A DNA stretch of 64,000 bases from Desulfonauticus submarinus (GTDB taxonomy: Bacteria > Desulfobacterota > Desulfovibrionia > Desulfovibrionales > Desulfonatronovibrionaceae): the NCBI RefSeq assembly GCF_900104045.1, contig NZ_FNIN01000004.1:1-64000 (forward strand), given 5' to 3'. Shown here one piece after another: positions 54,089-62,911 of this stretch. The position numbers were made by a program, and so were the translations under genes. The notes under the pieces are model-generated. The model had not been told where the DNA came from and did no database searches. It saw nothing but the letters and a program-made list of their open reading frames with translations. Position 1 is the stretch's first letter, and every line of letters begins with the position of its first letter.

Positions 54089-54853
54089 ATGGAATTTAAG
54101 ACAGTGCAGGTAAAAAAAATAGTGAAGTTAGAAGGAGCACCTTTAATACATTTGTTTTTAGAGGGATTAGATATAAATCACCGTGCTGGGCAATTTGTAA
54201 TGCTTAGACCAAGGGGTTGGGAGTTTGATCCACTTTGGCCCCGCCCTTTTTCTATTTGCAATCAAGATAAAGACGGATTGCATATTTTTTTGCAGGTTGT
54301 TGGTCGAGGGACGAGACGCCTTGCTCTGTTAAATAAAGGAGATAAGATAGATTGTTGGGGCCCTATAGGAAATGGTTTCCCTATAGATAGAAGAGAAAAG
54401 GTTTTAATTTTATGTGGCGGTATGGGCATAGCTCCTTTTGTATCCTTTTGTACTCAACATCAAAATCCCCAGAATATTCGTTTGATTTTTGGTCATAGGT
54501 TGGATTTAAGAGTTTATCCTTGGAATTTAATTCCTTCTTTGGTGGATAAATTTGCTTTTAGACAAGAGAATGAAAAGGATTTAAAAAAGTTTGAGAAACA
54601 AATAAAACAAGAGATATATAATTTCAAAGACATAGGGAAAATTTTAGTTTGTGGACCTCGTCCTTTTCTTAAAATAGTTCATAAGTATGCTTTTGAATTT
54701 AAGTGTGCAGATAGGGTTTATTTGTCTTTAGAGAATAGAATGGCCTGTGGGGTCGGAGCATGTCTTGGTTGTGTAGCCAAAACAGTCAATGGCTATGTTC
54801 AGACCTGTATAAAAGGACCTGTTTTTAAGGCGACCGAATTGGAGGAGATTTAA
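54089..54853 (+). CDS. pyrK: Dihydroorotate dehydrogenase electron-transfer subunit PyrK
   Basis: 254 residues. The FAD-binding WPRPFSICN segment is near residue 50 and the NAD-binding ILCGGMGIAPFVSF near 112. The [2Fe-2S] cysteines are in NRMACGVGACLGCVAK with a last Cys in YVQTC near 235. It passes electrons from PyrD's FMN to NAD+. The pyrD ATG shares a base with its stop, so the two are made together. Confidence 0.92.
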   Translation: MEFKTVQVKKIVKLEGAPLIHLFLEGLDINHRAGQFVMLRPRGWEFDPLWPRPFSICNQDKDGLHIFLQVVGRGTRRLALLNKGDKIDCWGPIGNGFPIDRREKVLILCGGMGIAPFVSFCTQHQNPQNIRLIFGHRLDLRVYPWNLIPSLVDKFAFRQENEKDLKKFEKQIKQEIYNFKDIGKILVCGPRPFLKIVHKYAFEFKCADRVYLSLENRMACGVGACLGCVAKTVNGYVQTCIKGPVFKATELEEI

Positions 54854-55773
54854 TGTCAGTAGTGAATACAGAAGTTGAGTTAGGACCATTAAAATTAAAA
54901 AATCCTATTTTAACGGCCTCTGGTACTTTTGGTTATGGCCTAGAATTTTCTCAATTTGGCGATTTAGCTTCTTTAGGAGGAGTTATAGTAAAAGGCTTGT
55001 CTTTGAAACCCAGGCAAGGCAATCCCATGCCTAGAATCGTAGAAACTCCTTGTGGAATGTTAAATGCTATAGGCTTGCAAAATATAGGGATAGATGCTTT
55101 TTTAAAAGATAAGTTACCATTTCTTCCTTTTAAAGATACTGCTGTGATTGTAAATTTATATGCACATTCGGTTCAAGAATTTGGAGAGTTAGCAGAGATT
55201 TTGAGTCAGGAGACTAGAGTTGCAGCACTAGAAGTAAATATATCTTGTCCAAACGTAAAGCAAGGAGGTGTACAATTTGGACAAGAACCAAAGATGGCTT
55301 TTAAAGTAGTGGAAGAAGTGAGAAAAAAAGCAGGCCCAAAGCCTGTAATTGTGAAGTTAAGTCCTAATGTTACAGATATTAAAGAGATTGCTAGAGCTGT
55401 AATAGATGCAGGTAGCGATATTGTATCTCTTATTAATACCTTAAGTGGCATGGCAGTAGATATTTATACTAAAAAACCAAAATTAAAAAATATTTTTGGT
55501 GGTCTTTCTGGACCTGCTATAAAGCCTGTGGCTTTAAAGATGGTGTACGAAGTGGCTTCTAAATTTGATATTCCTGTTATAGGAGTAGGTGGTATATCTA
55601 AAGTAGAAGATGTTTTAGAATTTCTTTTAGTTGGAGCATTAGCTGTCCAGATAGGTAGTGCTAATTTTATGCGTCCTGGTCTTAGTTTTGAATTGGTTGA
55701 AGAGTTGCCTCATCTTATGAATAAGTTAGGAATAGTTAGCTTAAAAGAATGGGTTGGCAGCTTAGAGGTTTAA
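54853..55773 (+). CDS. pyrD: Dihydroorotate dehydrogenase B, catalytic subunit PyrD
   Basis: 306 residues, class 1B. NPILTASGTFGYGLEFSQFG near the start, then MLNAIGLQNIGIDAFL, EVNISCPNVKQGG with the catalytic Cys typical of the 1B class, PVIVKLSPNVTDI, INTLSGMAVD, and the FMN-phosphate loop GVGGISKVEDVLEFLLVGA. It oxidises dihydroorotate to orotate in pyrimidine synthesis and works with PyrK. Confidence 0.95.
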   Translation: MSVVNTEVELGPLKLKNPILTASGTFGYGLEFSQFGDLASLGGVIVKGLSLKPRQGNPMPRIVETPCGMLNAIGLQNIGIDAFLKDKLPFLPFKDTAVIVNLYAHSVQEFGELAEILSQETRVAALEVNISCPNVKQGGVQFGQEPKMAFKVVEEVRKKAGPKPVIVKLSPNVTDIKEIARAVIDAGSDIVSLINTLSGMAVDIYTKKPKLKNIFGGLSGPAIKPVALKMVYEVASKFDIPVIGVGGISKVEDVLEFLLVGALAVQIGSANFMRPGLSFELVEELPHLMNKLGIVSLKEWVGSLEV

Positions 55774-55989
55774 TTTAGTAGATATTTTTTAGCATGAAAT
55801 GTATTTTTAACAGTGAATAGGTACTGGTAGTGGAATTTACTTTTGCTCAATCCTCTTTATCCTTACAAGTTTAAAAAATGGAATCTTAAACAAAATTAGA
55901 TTAAGTGCCTTAAGAGGTTAAACTTTAAAACTTGAGCTATTTAGATTTTAAGGCTATCTTGAATAAAAATTTTTAGAGGAGATAGAGAG

Positions 55990-57321
55990 ATGCCCCAACC
56001 GTTAAAAGATGCAATTAGTGTATGTAAAGCCATTATCCGTAATGGTTATGAAGCGTATATAATAAATAGTCCTCTACAAAAAAAAGCCCTAATAGATTCT
56101 AATCAAGAAAAGGAAATAGATATATGTACAGATATTTCGTGGGAGTCTTTGGAGAAAATTTTCCCAAATGTAAGTCCTCCTTTGGCAAAGTATAGTTTTG
56201 CTCATTTAAAAGAAGGAGAAACAATATTTCATTTTTACAATGCAGATACTTTAGATGCCTCTTACCCAGAGGCTGCACTAGCTAGACTTACTCCTAGGCT
56301 TTTAAAAAAGTTAGAAGCAAGGGGGGAATTGTCTTTAAATTTAGCCTGTCCTTATATCCCTCGTTCTAAAGATGCGTTTGATGGATTTGAGACTTTGGAT
56401 AGTGGTCAGATTGCTTTTAAGGGAATTGCTGATGAAACTTTAAAACGAGATTATCTTTTGGCTGTTAGAGCACTTAGGTTTTCGGCAAACTATCAAATGC
56501 CCATAGAAACGAATACGTGGCTAGCCATTGTAAGAGCTGCTAGAAGAGTAGTGGATTATGTTTCTGTAGTAGATATTATGGATGAATGGAGAAAAGTAGA
56601 AGCTGAAAATATGTGGCAATTTGTTCAATTGTTATTCGACTCCATGATACTTCACGGTTTAATACCTGAATTGGCTGCCTTAAGTAGGGTAAAGCATATA
56701 AAGAACCCAGAAGAAGGAGAAGAAACTGTTTTTGAACATACTATTGAGGTAATGAAGCGCTATCCAGAAGAGCTTCCTTATGATTGGTATGGGACTTTGG
56801 CTTGCCTTTTCCATGATGTAGGTAAACTTTACACTGCAGAGGAAGTAGATGGGCAACTGACTTTTTATCAACATCATCAAATAGGAGCTAAAGTTACGCG
56901 AAAAATTTTAAGACGATTAGGTTTTCCGAGTGAAGATATTGATTTAATTTGCCATTTGGTAAAGCATCATATGCGTTTTCATTTTATGCTGACAGATAAG
57001 GGAATCAGAAGGTTTAAAGGATTAGATGAGTATCCAAGACTTATAGAGATGGTTAGAGCAGATTTGAAGGCTAGGAATGGTAGTTATAGAGAGTTTAACC
57101 ATAATTTAAAGATGTTAGAAAGAGCTGAGATTAGTGAGGAATTGTTGGAACCGCTATTAAACGGTCACCAGATTATGGAATATACTGGTATTAAGCCAGG
57201 TCCACTAGTTGGGGTGATTAGAGACGAGCTTTTGCAAGCTCAAATTCGTGGAGATGTAAATAATTTGGAAGAAGCTGTAGAATTTGTGCGTAGTTATGCG
57301 ACTAAGGAGAAACTTTCTTAA
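55990..57321 (+). CDS. HD-domain protein with a degenerate CCA-adding/poly(A) polymerase head
   Basis: 443 residues. The C-terminal half has a typical HD hydrolase site (VFEHTIEVM..., LACLFHDVGKLYT, then HHQIGAKVTRKILRRLGF and HLVKHHMRFH), in the order found in bacterial tRNA nucleotidyltransferases. RDYLLAVRALRFSANYQ near 160 corresponds to their RRD-type region. The nucleotidyltransferase head is damaged: the GGxVRD loop is not recognisable and the DxD carboxylates read Glu42-Ile-Asp44. It is probably a phosphodiesterase/phosphatase or a non-catalytic relative rather than an active CCA enzyme. Confidence 0.7.
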   Translation: MPQPLKDAISVCKAIIRNGYEAYIINSPLQKKALIDSNQEKEIDICTDISWESLEKIFPNVSPPLAKYSFAHLKEGETIFHFYNADTLDASYPEAALARLTPRLLKKLEARGELSLNLACPYIPRSKDAFDGFETLDSGQIAFKGIADETLKRDYLLAVRALRFSANYQMPIETNTWLAIVRAARRVVDYVSVVDIMDEWRKVEAENMWQFVQLLFDSMILHGLIPELAALSRVKHIKNPEEGEETVFEHTIEVMKRYPEELPYDWYGTLACLFHDVGKLYTAEEVDGQLTFYQHHQIGAKVTRKILRRLGFPSEDIDLICHLVKHHMRFHFMLTDKGIRRFKGLDEYPRLIEMVRADLKARNGSYREFNHNLKMLERAEISEELLEPLLNGHQIMEYTGIKPGPLVGVIRDELLQAQIRGDVNNLEEAVEFVRSYATKEKLS

Positions 57322-57428
57322 AATTTGGTTATTATCTTAGCATCATAACCTTTTATCTTGTAAAATAGTAATTTCGTAGCGATCTTGATTTTCAAGTCTA
57401 ATAAAAGTTTTTAAGGTCTTGGGGATAA

Positions 57429-58460
57429 ATGCGTAATATTTTAGAAGTAGAAAAAGAAGATCTTTTAGCTTGGTTTTTAACTCAAGGAGAGCAAAAATTT
57501 CGTGTTGAACAAGTTTGGCAGTGGTTATGGGGAAAAGGAGTTGAGAACTTTTATGAAATGACAAATATTTCTAAATTGTTGCGTGAACGATTAAATGAAA
57601 CATTTTCTATTTCTTGGCCTAAGTTAAATAAAGTCTCTGTAAGTAGGGATGGAACTCATAAATTCCTTATTAAACTTGAAGATAATGAACTAATAGAAAC
57701 GGTTTTGATTCCAGAAAAGGATCATTATACGCTGTGTATTTCTTCTCAAGTTGGTTGCCCTTTGGGATGTACCTTTTGTCATACTGGCCAAATGGGTTTT
57801 AAAAGAAATCTTAAGGCTTACGAAATTGTAGCCCAAGTAATATTGGCGAAGAAATTTATTCAAGAACATGGATTAGCCCGTTTGTTGCGTAATATTGTTT
57901 ATATGGGAATGGGAGAACCATTATTAAACTGGCAAGAAGTAAAAAAAAGTTTAGTAATTTTAAATCATGAAAAGTATTTAAATTTTTCTAAACGTAGAAT
58001 TACTTTGTCTACTATTGGGGTTTTAGATACACTGAGGTTGTTTGGAGATAGTAAATTAGGGAGATTAGCTGTTTCTTTACATGCTTCTTTTTCAACTTTA
58101 CGAACTAAAATAATGCCAGCTACTTCTAAATGGCCATTAGAAGAACTTTTATTAGCTTTAGAACAATATCCTTTGGAACCAAGAGAGAGGATCACTATAG
58201 AATATATTTTATTAAATGGAGTTAATGATTCTAAAGAAGACGCATTAGAGCTTGTTCGCATTTTAAAAGGAATTAGGTGTAAGATCAATTTAATAAAATA
58301 TAATCCGTGGCCTGGCAGTGCCTATAAGTCTCCTTCAGAAGAGCGTATTCTCGCCTTTGAAAAGGTGTTATGGGATCATAATTTAACTGCTATTTTGCGT
58401 AAAAGTAAAGGAGAGGATATTTTAGCTGCTTGTGGCCAATTGAGGGCAAGTGTAAATTGA
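57429..58460 (+). CDS. rlmN: 23S rRNA (A2503-C2) / tRNA (A37-C2) methyltransferase RlmN
   Basis: 343 residues. The radical SAM motif is CPLGCTFC near 112-119. It is preceded by IPEKDHYTLCISSQVGC and followed by GMGEPLLNW, then RRITLSTIGVLDTLRLF and KINLIKYNPWPGSAY. The second methylation Cys is in DILAACGQLRA near the end. It uses SAM both as methyl donor and radical source. Confidence 0.95.
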   Translation: MRNILEVEKEDLLAWFLTQGEQKFRVEQVWQWLWGKGVENFYEMTNISKLLRERLNETFSISWPKLNKVSVSRDGTHKFLIKLEDNELIETVLIPEKDHYTLCISSQVGCPLGCTFCHTGQMGFKRNLKAYEIVAQVILAKKFIQEHGLARLLRNIVYMGMGEPLLNWQEVKKSLVILNHEKYLNFSKRRITLSTIGVLDTLRLFGDSKLGRLAVSLHASFSTLRTKIMPATSKWPLEELLLALEQYPLEPRERITIEYILLNGVNDSKEDALELVRILKGIRCKINLIKYNPWPGSAYKSPSEERILAFEKVLWDHNLTAILRKSKGEDILAACGQLRASVN

Positions 58461-58496
58461 ACTAACTTTATTGAGTAAATTTAAGGGGAGGTAGAA

Positions 58497-58880
58497 TTGG
58501 AGAATTGGTATCCTGATTTTGATAAGGGAAAGGGTTTGTTACCAGCGATAGCTCAAGATTATAAAACTAAAGAGGTTTTGATGTTAGCCTATGTGAATAA
58601 AGAAGCATGGGAGAAAACCTTAGAGACAGGAGAGGCTCATTACTATAGTAGAAGCAGACAAAAGTTATGGCATAAAGGAGAAAGCTCTGGACATGTGCAA
58701 AAAATAAAAGAAATTCGTTTAGATTGTGATTCAGATACTATTTTATATATAGTGGAACAAATAGGGGGAGCTGCCTGTCACAAAGGCTATAAAAGTTGTT
58801 TTTATCGTCGTATTTCCAAGAAAGGAACTATAGATATCTGTTCGCCCAAGGTATTTGATCCAAAGGAGGTATATAAATAA
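58497..58880 (+). CDS. hisI: Phosphoribosyl-AMP cyclohydrolase
   Basis: 127 residues, single-domain HisI without the HisE part. It has [40 protein letters not shown], the metal-binding LDCDSDTI and [14 protein letters not shown]. It opens the purine ring of PR-AMP in histidine synthesis. The start is TTG at 58497, supported by GGGGAGG five to six bases upstream. Its TAA overlaps the hisG ATG. Confidence 0.93.
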   Translation: MENWYPDFDKGKGLLPAIAQDYKTKEVLMLAYVNKEAWEKTLETGEAHYYSRSRQKLWHKGESSGHVQKIKEIRLDCDSDTILYIVEQIGGAACHKGYKSCFYRRISKKGTIDICSPKVFDPKEVYK

Positions 58881-59758
58881 TGGGAACAAAAGTATTAAAA
58901 CTAGGTATTCCTAAGGGTTCTCTACAAGAATCTACTTTTCGATTATTTGCAAAAGCTGGTTGGAAAATTACTGAACATCATAGAAATTATTTTCCTGATA
59001 TTAATGACTTAGAGATACAGTGCTCTATGTGTAGAGCTCAGGAGATGTCTCGTTATGTAGAAGAGGGGATTTTAGATGCAGGTTTGACAGGTAAGGACTG
59101 GATATTGGAAAATGAGTCTGATGTAGTTATTGTTTCTGATTTAATTTATTCTAAAGTTAGTGCTAGGCCTGCTAGGTGGGTGCTAGCTGTAGCAGGGGAT
59201 TCTCCTTATAAAAGACCAGAGGATTTGGCTGGAAAGAAAATTGCTACAGAACTTAAAAATTTTACAGAGAAATATTTTCAAAAAGCAGGCATACCTGTGG
59301 AAGTTGAATTTTCTTGGGGGGCCACAGAGGCCAAAGTAGTAGAAGGATTGTGCGATGCGATTGTGGAAGTAACAGAGACAGGAACTACTATTAAAGCTCA
59401 TGGTTTAAAAATAATTGCAGAGATTTTGCAGACAAATACTCAGTTTATTGCTAATAAAAAGGCATGGGAAGATTCTTGGAAAAGACATAAGATTGAAACA
59501 ATAAATACTCTTTTACAAGGGGCTCTTAGAGCAGAAAAATTAGTTGGTATGAAGATGAATGTCCCAAAAGAAAAAATGGATGAAGTGATGAATGTGCTCC
59601 CTGCAATGACTTCTCCTACAGTAGCTCCTCTTTACAATAGTGATTGGTTTTCTGTAGAGATTGTGGTAGAAAAAAGTACTGTGCGAGAGCTAATACCTTT
59701 GCTTTTGCAAAAAGGAGCAGAAGCGATTATAGAATATCCTTTAAACAAGGTGATTTAA
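58880..59758 (+). CDS. hisG: ATP phosphoribosyltransferase (long form)
   Basis: 292 residues. LKLGIPKGSLQESTFRLFAK at the start, GILDAGLTGKDWILEN, then KIATELKNFTEKYFQ and VEVTETGTTIKAHGL (the PRPP loop) mark the catalytic domain. The last 75 residues form the regulatory domain that binds histidine, so no HisZ partner is needed. It catalyses the first step of histidine synthesis. The hisI-hisG pairing is the order seen in Desulfovibrio. Confidence 0.94.
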   Translation: MGTKVLKLGIPKGSLQESTFRLFAKAGWKITEHHRNYFPDINDLEIQCSMCRAQEMSRYVEEGILDAGLTGKDWILENESDVVIVSDLIYSKVSARPARWVLAVAGDSPYKRPEDLAGKKIATELKNFTEKYFQKAGIPVEVEFSWGATEAKVVEGLCDAIVEVTETGTTIKAHGLKIIAEILQTNTQFIANKKAWEDSWKRHKIETINTLLQGALRAEKLVGMKMNVPKEKMDEVMNVLPAMTSPTVAPLYNSDWFSVEIVVEKSTVRELIPLLLQKGAEAIIEYPLNKVI

Positions 59759-59759
59759 A

Positions 59760-60527
59760 ATGAAAAGGTTATTTTTTATTGGTATATTATTTTTTATTTT
59801 AACAAGTTGTGCCACAAAACAGGCCAGGATAGATGATATCTATGAACAAAAAATCCCAGAGCCAATATTAGTGCGTATAGAATTAGCAGAGCGATACATA
59901 ATGGATTTGCGTCCTAGGGAAGCATTAAGACAGCTATTAACCGTTCAAAATAGTGCTTATAAGTATGCTCGCTTTCATTTTGATTTAGGTATGGCCTATT
60001 TGGCTTTAGATGAAAGACAAAAAGCAATAGATTCTTTTTCTAAGGCGGTTAAGCTCAGTCCAGCTTATGGAGAGGCGTGGAATAACTTAGGCCTTGTTTA
60101 TTTTGCTTCTGGAAACAATCAGAAGGCGGAAAAGTGTTTTAAAAAAGCATTGTCTATTCTTACTTATAAAACTCCAGAATTGCCTGCTTTAAATTTGGCA
60201 CGTCTTTACTTAAAAAAAGGTGATAGAGTGCAGGCTAAAAGATATGCGAAAATTAGTGTTCAGAAAAACTGGCGCTACACTTCTGCATACATTTTTTTAG
60301 CAAAACTCTTAGAAGAGGAAAATGATTTAGAAGGAGCTAAAAAAATACTTAAAGAAGGGGTAGAGGCAAACCCTGATAACTCCAAGTTAATTTTAGAATA
60401 TGCAAAAACTTTACTTAAGCTTGGCCAAAATCAAGATGCCAGAAAATGGTTAGAGGAACTTATTACTCATCATGCCAAAAGCGATGAGGCCAAAATGGCC
60501 CAAGATTACTTGGAGTTCCTCCCATAG
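59760..60527 (+). CDS. TPR-repeat lipoprotein
   Basis: 255 residues. The signal peptide ends LTSC (lipobox, Cys near 17). From about residue 40 onward it is built of TPR repeats: ARFHFDLGMAYLALDERQKA, AWNNLGLVYFASGNNQKAEK and later repeats to the end. It resembles PilF/PilW-type pilotins and other outer-membrane assembly lipoproteins, but the repeat alone is not specific. It starts one base after hisG and its 3' end overlaps the radical SAM gene by 56 bp. Confidence 0.75.
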   Translation: MKRLFFIGILFFILTSCATKQARIDDIYEQKIPEPILVRIELAERYIMDLRPREALRQLLTVQNSAYKYARFHFDLGMAYLALDERQKAIDSFSKAVKLSPAYGEAWNNLGLVYFASGNNQKAEKCFKKALSILTYKTPELPALNLARLYLKKGDRVQAKRYAKISVQKNWRYTSAYIFLAKLLEEENDLEGAKKILKEGVEANPDNSKLILEYAKTLLKLGQNQDARKWLEELITHHAKSDEAKMAQDYLEFLP

Positions 60528-61842
60528 AAAAATAGGCCCTTATATTTTAGGAATAAATCCTTGGATATATGATTTTGCAGCCTATAACTTATGGTCAAGG
60601 CCAGTCGGTTTATTAGTTTGTTTAGATATGCTAAGGGAGGCAGGTGCAAATGTAGCCCTCCTGGATTGCATGGATAAAACATGGCAAGACCATCCATGGC
60701 CTAAACCTCATTTGTTTGGAAAAGGACATTATCCTAAAAGCTCCCTACCAAAACCTTTTGTTTATCTAAATATTCCTCGTAAATTCTCTCGTTATGGTCT
60801 TTCTTATGAAGCAGTAAAAGGAGCTTTGCAAAAAATTTCTCCTCATCCTGATTTGATTTTGATTACTTCTATTATGACCTATTGGTATCCAGGAGTAGTG
60901 GCCACTTTAAATTTAGTGAGGGATATTTTTCCTAAAGCTAAGGTAGTGTTAGGAGGTATTTATGCTACTTTGTGCTTTGAACATGCTCAACAGTGGGGAT
61001 TTGATTTAATTTTAAAGGGTCCCCTTGAAACCCCAGATAATTGGTCTAAATTATGGGAACTGTTAGGAATAAGTGCACCTTCTCTACCTAACGGTGCGGG
61101 TCTAAAGATGGCCCTAGATTTATATAGAGGAAAGGAGTTTTCTATCTTATTAGGGTCTAGAGGCTGTCCTTTTAACTGTGAATATTGTGCAAGTAGGTTG
61201 TTGTATAATAATTTTCAACAAAAGGAATATTCTTGCTTTATTCAGGAATTTGAAAATGAATTTTTAAAAGGGGTACGCAATTTTGCTTTTTATGATGATG
61301 CGTTATTAGTAAATCCTCAAAAATGGCTTATCCCGTTTTTAAAATACGTCATTAAAAATAAATTAAAAATTCGTTTACATACACCTAACGCAATGCATGT
61401 ACGTTATTTAAATAGAGATATTTGCAAACTCTTTTATCAAGCTGGACTTACTACTATTCGTTTAGGTTTAGAAACAGCTAATTTTAATTCTAGATTAGAT
61501 AAAAAGCTTACTAAAGAACAGTGGGAGAGAGGATTAAGTAATTTATTTAATGCAGGATTTAAACCCGAACAAATAGGAGCCTATATTTTGTTTGGGCTAC
61601 CTGAGCAGACCGAAGCAGAAATAAAAGCTGCAATTTCTTTTGTAAAAACTTGGGGGATTCAGCCTGATTTAGCCTATTTTACTCCTATTCCTCATACGTC
61701 TATTTTTGAGCAAGCTAAAAAGGTTAGCCCATATCCTTTAAGTGAAGAACCATTATTCCAAAATAATTCTATTTGGCCTTGTGTCCCAGGAGGTTTTTCT
61801 TGGGAAAAGGCGTCTTTTTGGAAAAGCTTGCTTAGGTTATAA
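60472..61842 (+). CDS. B12-binding-domain radical SAM protein
   Basis: 456 residues. The N-terminal part (about 25-200) has the B12-binding fold pattern, with GLLVCLDMLREAGANVALLD, PDLILITSIMTYWYPGVVAT and KVVLGGIYATLCFEHA, but lacks a clear DxHxxG lower-ligand motif. The radical SAM site is GSRGCPFNCEYCASR near 225, with LGLETAN and YILFGLPEQTEAEIKAAI later. The substrate is unknown. The ATG at 60472 (or 60484) lies inside the preceding gene and has no good ribosome-binding site, so coupling to the TPR gene is likely. Confidence 0.8.
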   Translation: MPKAMRPKWPKITWSSSHRKIGPYILGINPWIYDFAAYNLWSRPVGLLVCLDMLREAGANVALLDCMDKTWQDHPWPKPHLFGKGHYPKSSLPKPFVYLNIPRKFSRYGLSYEAVKGALQKISPHPDLILITSIMTYWYPGVVATLNLVRDIFPKAKVVLGGIYATLCFEHAQQWGFDLILKGPLETPDNWSKLWELLGISAPSLPNGAGLKMALDLYRGKEFSILLGSRGCPFNCEYCASRLLYNNFQQKEYSCFIQEFENEFLKGVRNFAFYDDALLVNPQKWLIPFLKYVIKNKLKIRLHTPNAMHVRYLNRDICKLFYQAGLTTIRLGLETANFNSRLDKKLTKEQWERGLSNLFNAGFKPEQIGAYILFGLPEQTEAEIKAAISFVKTWGIQPDLAYFTPIPHTSIFEQAKKVSPYPLSEEPLFQNNSIWPCVPGGFSWEKASFWKSLLRL

Positions 61843-61843
61843 A

Positions 61844-61890
61844 CGACAATTTTGTCGAGTCATTCGACTTTTCTGTCGACAATATTTTTA
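61844..61890 (+). terminator. Probable terminator after the radical SAM gene
   Basis: Alternating CGAC and GTCG blocks allow several small hairpins; the clearest is GTCGA/TCGAC (61854-61858 with 61864-61868) followed by TTTTCT, and a second GTCGAC lies just before ATATTTTTA. Confidence 0.45.
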
Positions 61891-61937
61891 TTCATTTTTT
61901 AAAAAGACTTTAAATTCAATAAATTATATTTAAGGAA

Positions 61938-62000
61938 TCTTTGGCATATTTTGTGATAACCAAAGAATAAAGTCTAATCGATTTTAGACTATTTTTTAAA
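61938..62000 (+). promoter_or_regulatory. Two hairpins in the leader of the glycine-rich exported protein gene
   Basis: TCTTTGG/CCAAAGA (61938-61944 with 61960-61966) is followed by AGTCTAA/TTAGACT (61971-61977 with 61984-61990) and an ATTTTTT run, directly before the AAGGAGGTG ribosome-binding site at about 62001. The second hairpin looks like a weak terminator or attenuator. Confidence 0.4.
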
Positions 62001-62016
62001 AAAAGGAGGTGTAGTC

Positions 62017-62373
62017 ATGAAAAAATCAATGATAGTTAGTGCAGTTGTAAGTATTATCTTAGTAGTAGGTTTAATGTTTGTCTCTTCAGGAAATGTTTTT
62101 GCACGAGGAGGAGGACATGGAGGTGGCAGCCGTGGTGGAGGAGGCATGGCCGGAGGAGGTTATGGAAATACATATTCCAATAATTATGGGCCTTGTTATT
62201 CCTCTCCTCAGCATTCTAATAATATGTACCATCATCGGTTTCGTCAAAGATATGGAGATCAAAGCCAACAACAAGGAGTTCAGCAAAGATATCGTTATAG
62301 AACTCAGCAGCAATCAACGAATCAGTTAAGAAACATGCCTTCAGAGGGCACTTTGTCAGAAACAAACCAATAA
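62017..62373 (+). CDS. Small glycine-rich exported protein
   Basis: 118 residues with a signal peptide ending VFARG near residue 30. The mature protein starts with a Gly/Arg-rich stretch (GGGHGGGSRGGGGMAGGGYG), then a Tyr/Asn region with one Cys, then a Gln/Arg/Tyr-rich region. It has no predicted fold or known family. A very strong ribosome-binding site (AAGGAGGTG) suggests high expression. It is followed by another small exported protein and a DUF4405-type membrane protein, with which it may act in the periplasm. Confidence 0.7.
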   Translation: MKKSMIVSAVVSIILVVGLMFVSSGNVFARGGGHGGGSRGGGGMAGGGYGNTYSNNYGPCYSSPQHSNNMYHHRFRQRYGDQSQQQGVQQRYRYRTQQQSTNQLRNMPSEGTLSETNQ

Positions 62374-62386
62374 AAGATTAAAGATA

Positions 62387-62412
62387 TAGAGGTGAGTTTT
62401 AGCTCACCTCTA
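62387..62412 (+). other. Intercistronic hairpin without a U tract
   Basis: TAGAGGTGAG and CTCACCTCTA form a perfect 10-bp stem with a six-base loop. No T run follows, so this is more likely an RNA-stabilising or processing hairpin than a terminator. Confidence 0.6.
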
Positions 62413-62439
62413 AGTAAAATTTAGATTAGGGAGGTAATA

Positions 62440-62880
62440 ATGAAAAAAAGATTTATTTTGGGTTTAATGGGAGTATTTTTAACGCTAGGGCTTGCATTAG
62501 GAGAGATAACAGGATATGCTAAAGAAAACAGTACAGTTTTTTCTTGTCCTAGGTGGTCATGGAGAGGCGGGCAAGAGGTTAAGATGATAGAAATACAAGG
62601 GAAGATAAAACAGTTTTCTCCACCAGTTGCGATCCTAAAAACTAAGAGCGGAGATGTGTATATGCGACTTGGCCCATGGTGGTTTTGGCGGCAACAAGGA
62701 TACAATCTTAAACTAGGAGAGAATGTCTCTGTTAAGGGTTATGAATATGGAGACTACTTTATTCCTGTAAAATTAAATACAGCTACTAGAGAGATTGTAT
62801 TGCGAGATCAACAAGGTTTTCCTATATGGCGTAGTTGTTGGGGTAGATATGGACATGGATGTGGAAATCATAGACCTTAA
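62440..62880 (+). CDS. Small exported protein with OB-like segment
   Basis: 146 residues with a signal peptide (end near residue 27). The core KMIEIQGKIKQFSPPVAILK, GDVYMRLGPWWFWRQQGYNL and ENVSVKGYEYGDYFIPVKLN reads like a small beta-barrel of the OB type. The tail is rich in Gly, Arg and Trp and carries two Cys. I do not recognise a named family. It lies between the glycine-rich protein and the DUF4405-type gene, 31 bp before the latter. Confidence 0.65.
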   Translation: MKKRFILGLMGVFLTLGLALGEITGYAKENSTVFSCPRWSWRGGQEVKMIEIQGKIKQFSPPVAILKTKSGDVYMRLGPWWFWRQQGYNLKLGENVSVKGYEYGDYFIPVKLNTATREIVLRDQQGFPIWRSCWGRYGHGCGNHRP

Positions 62881-62911
62881 AGTTTAATATTGAAATATAG
62901 GGGTTGAAAAA

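Noticed and set aside
61940-61956. Sigma-54 promoter before the glycine-rich protein gene
   Set aside because: The -24 half is good (TTGGCA) but the -12 dinucleotide is GA, not GC, so I do not list it as a promoter.
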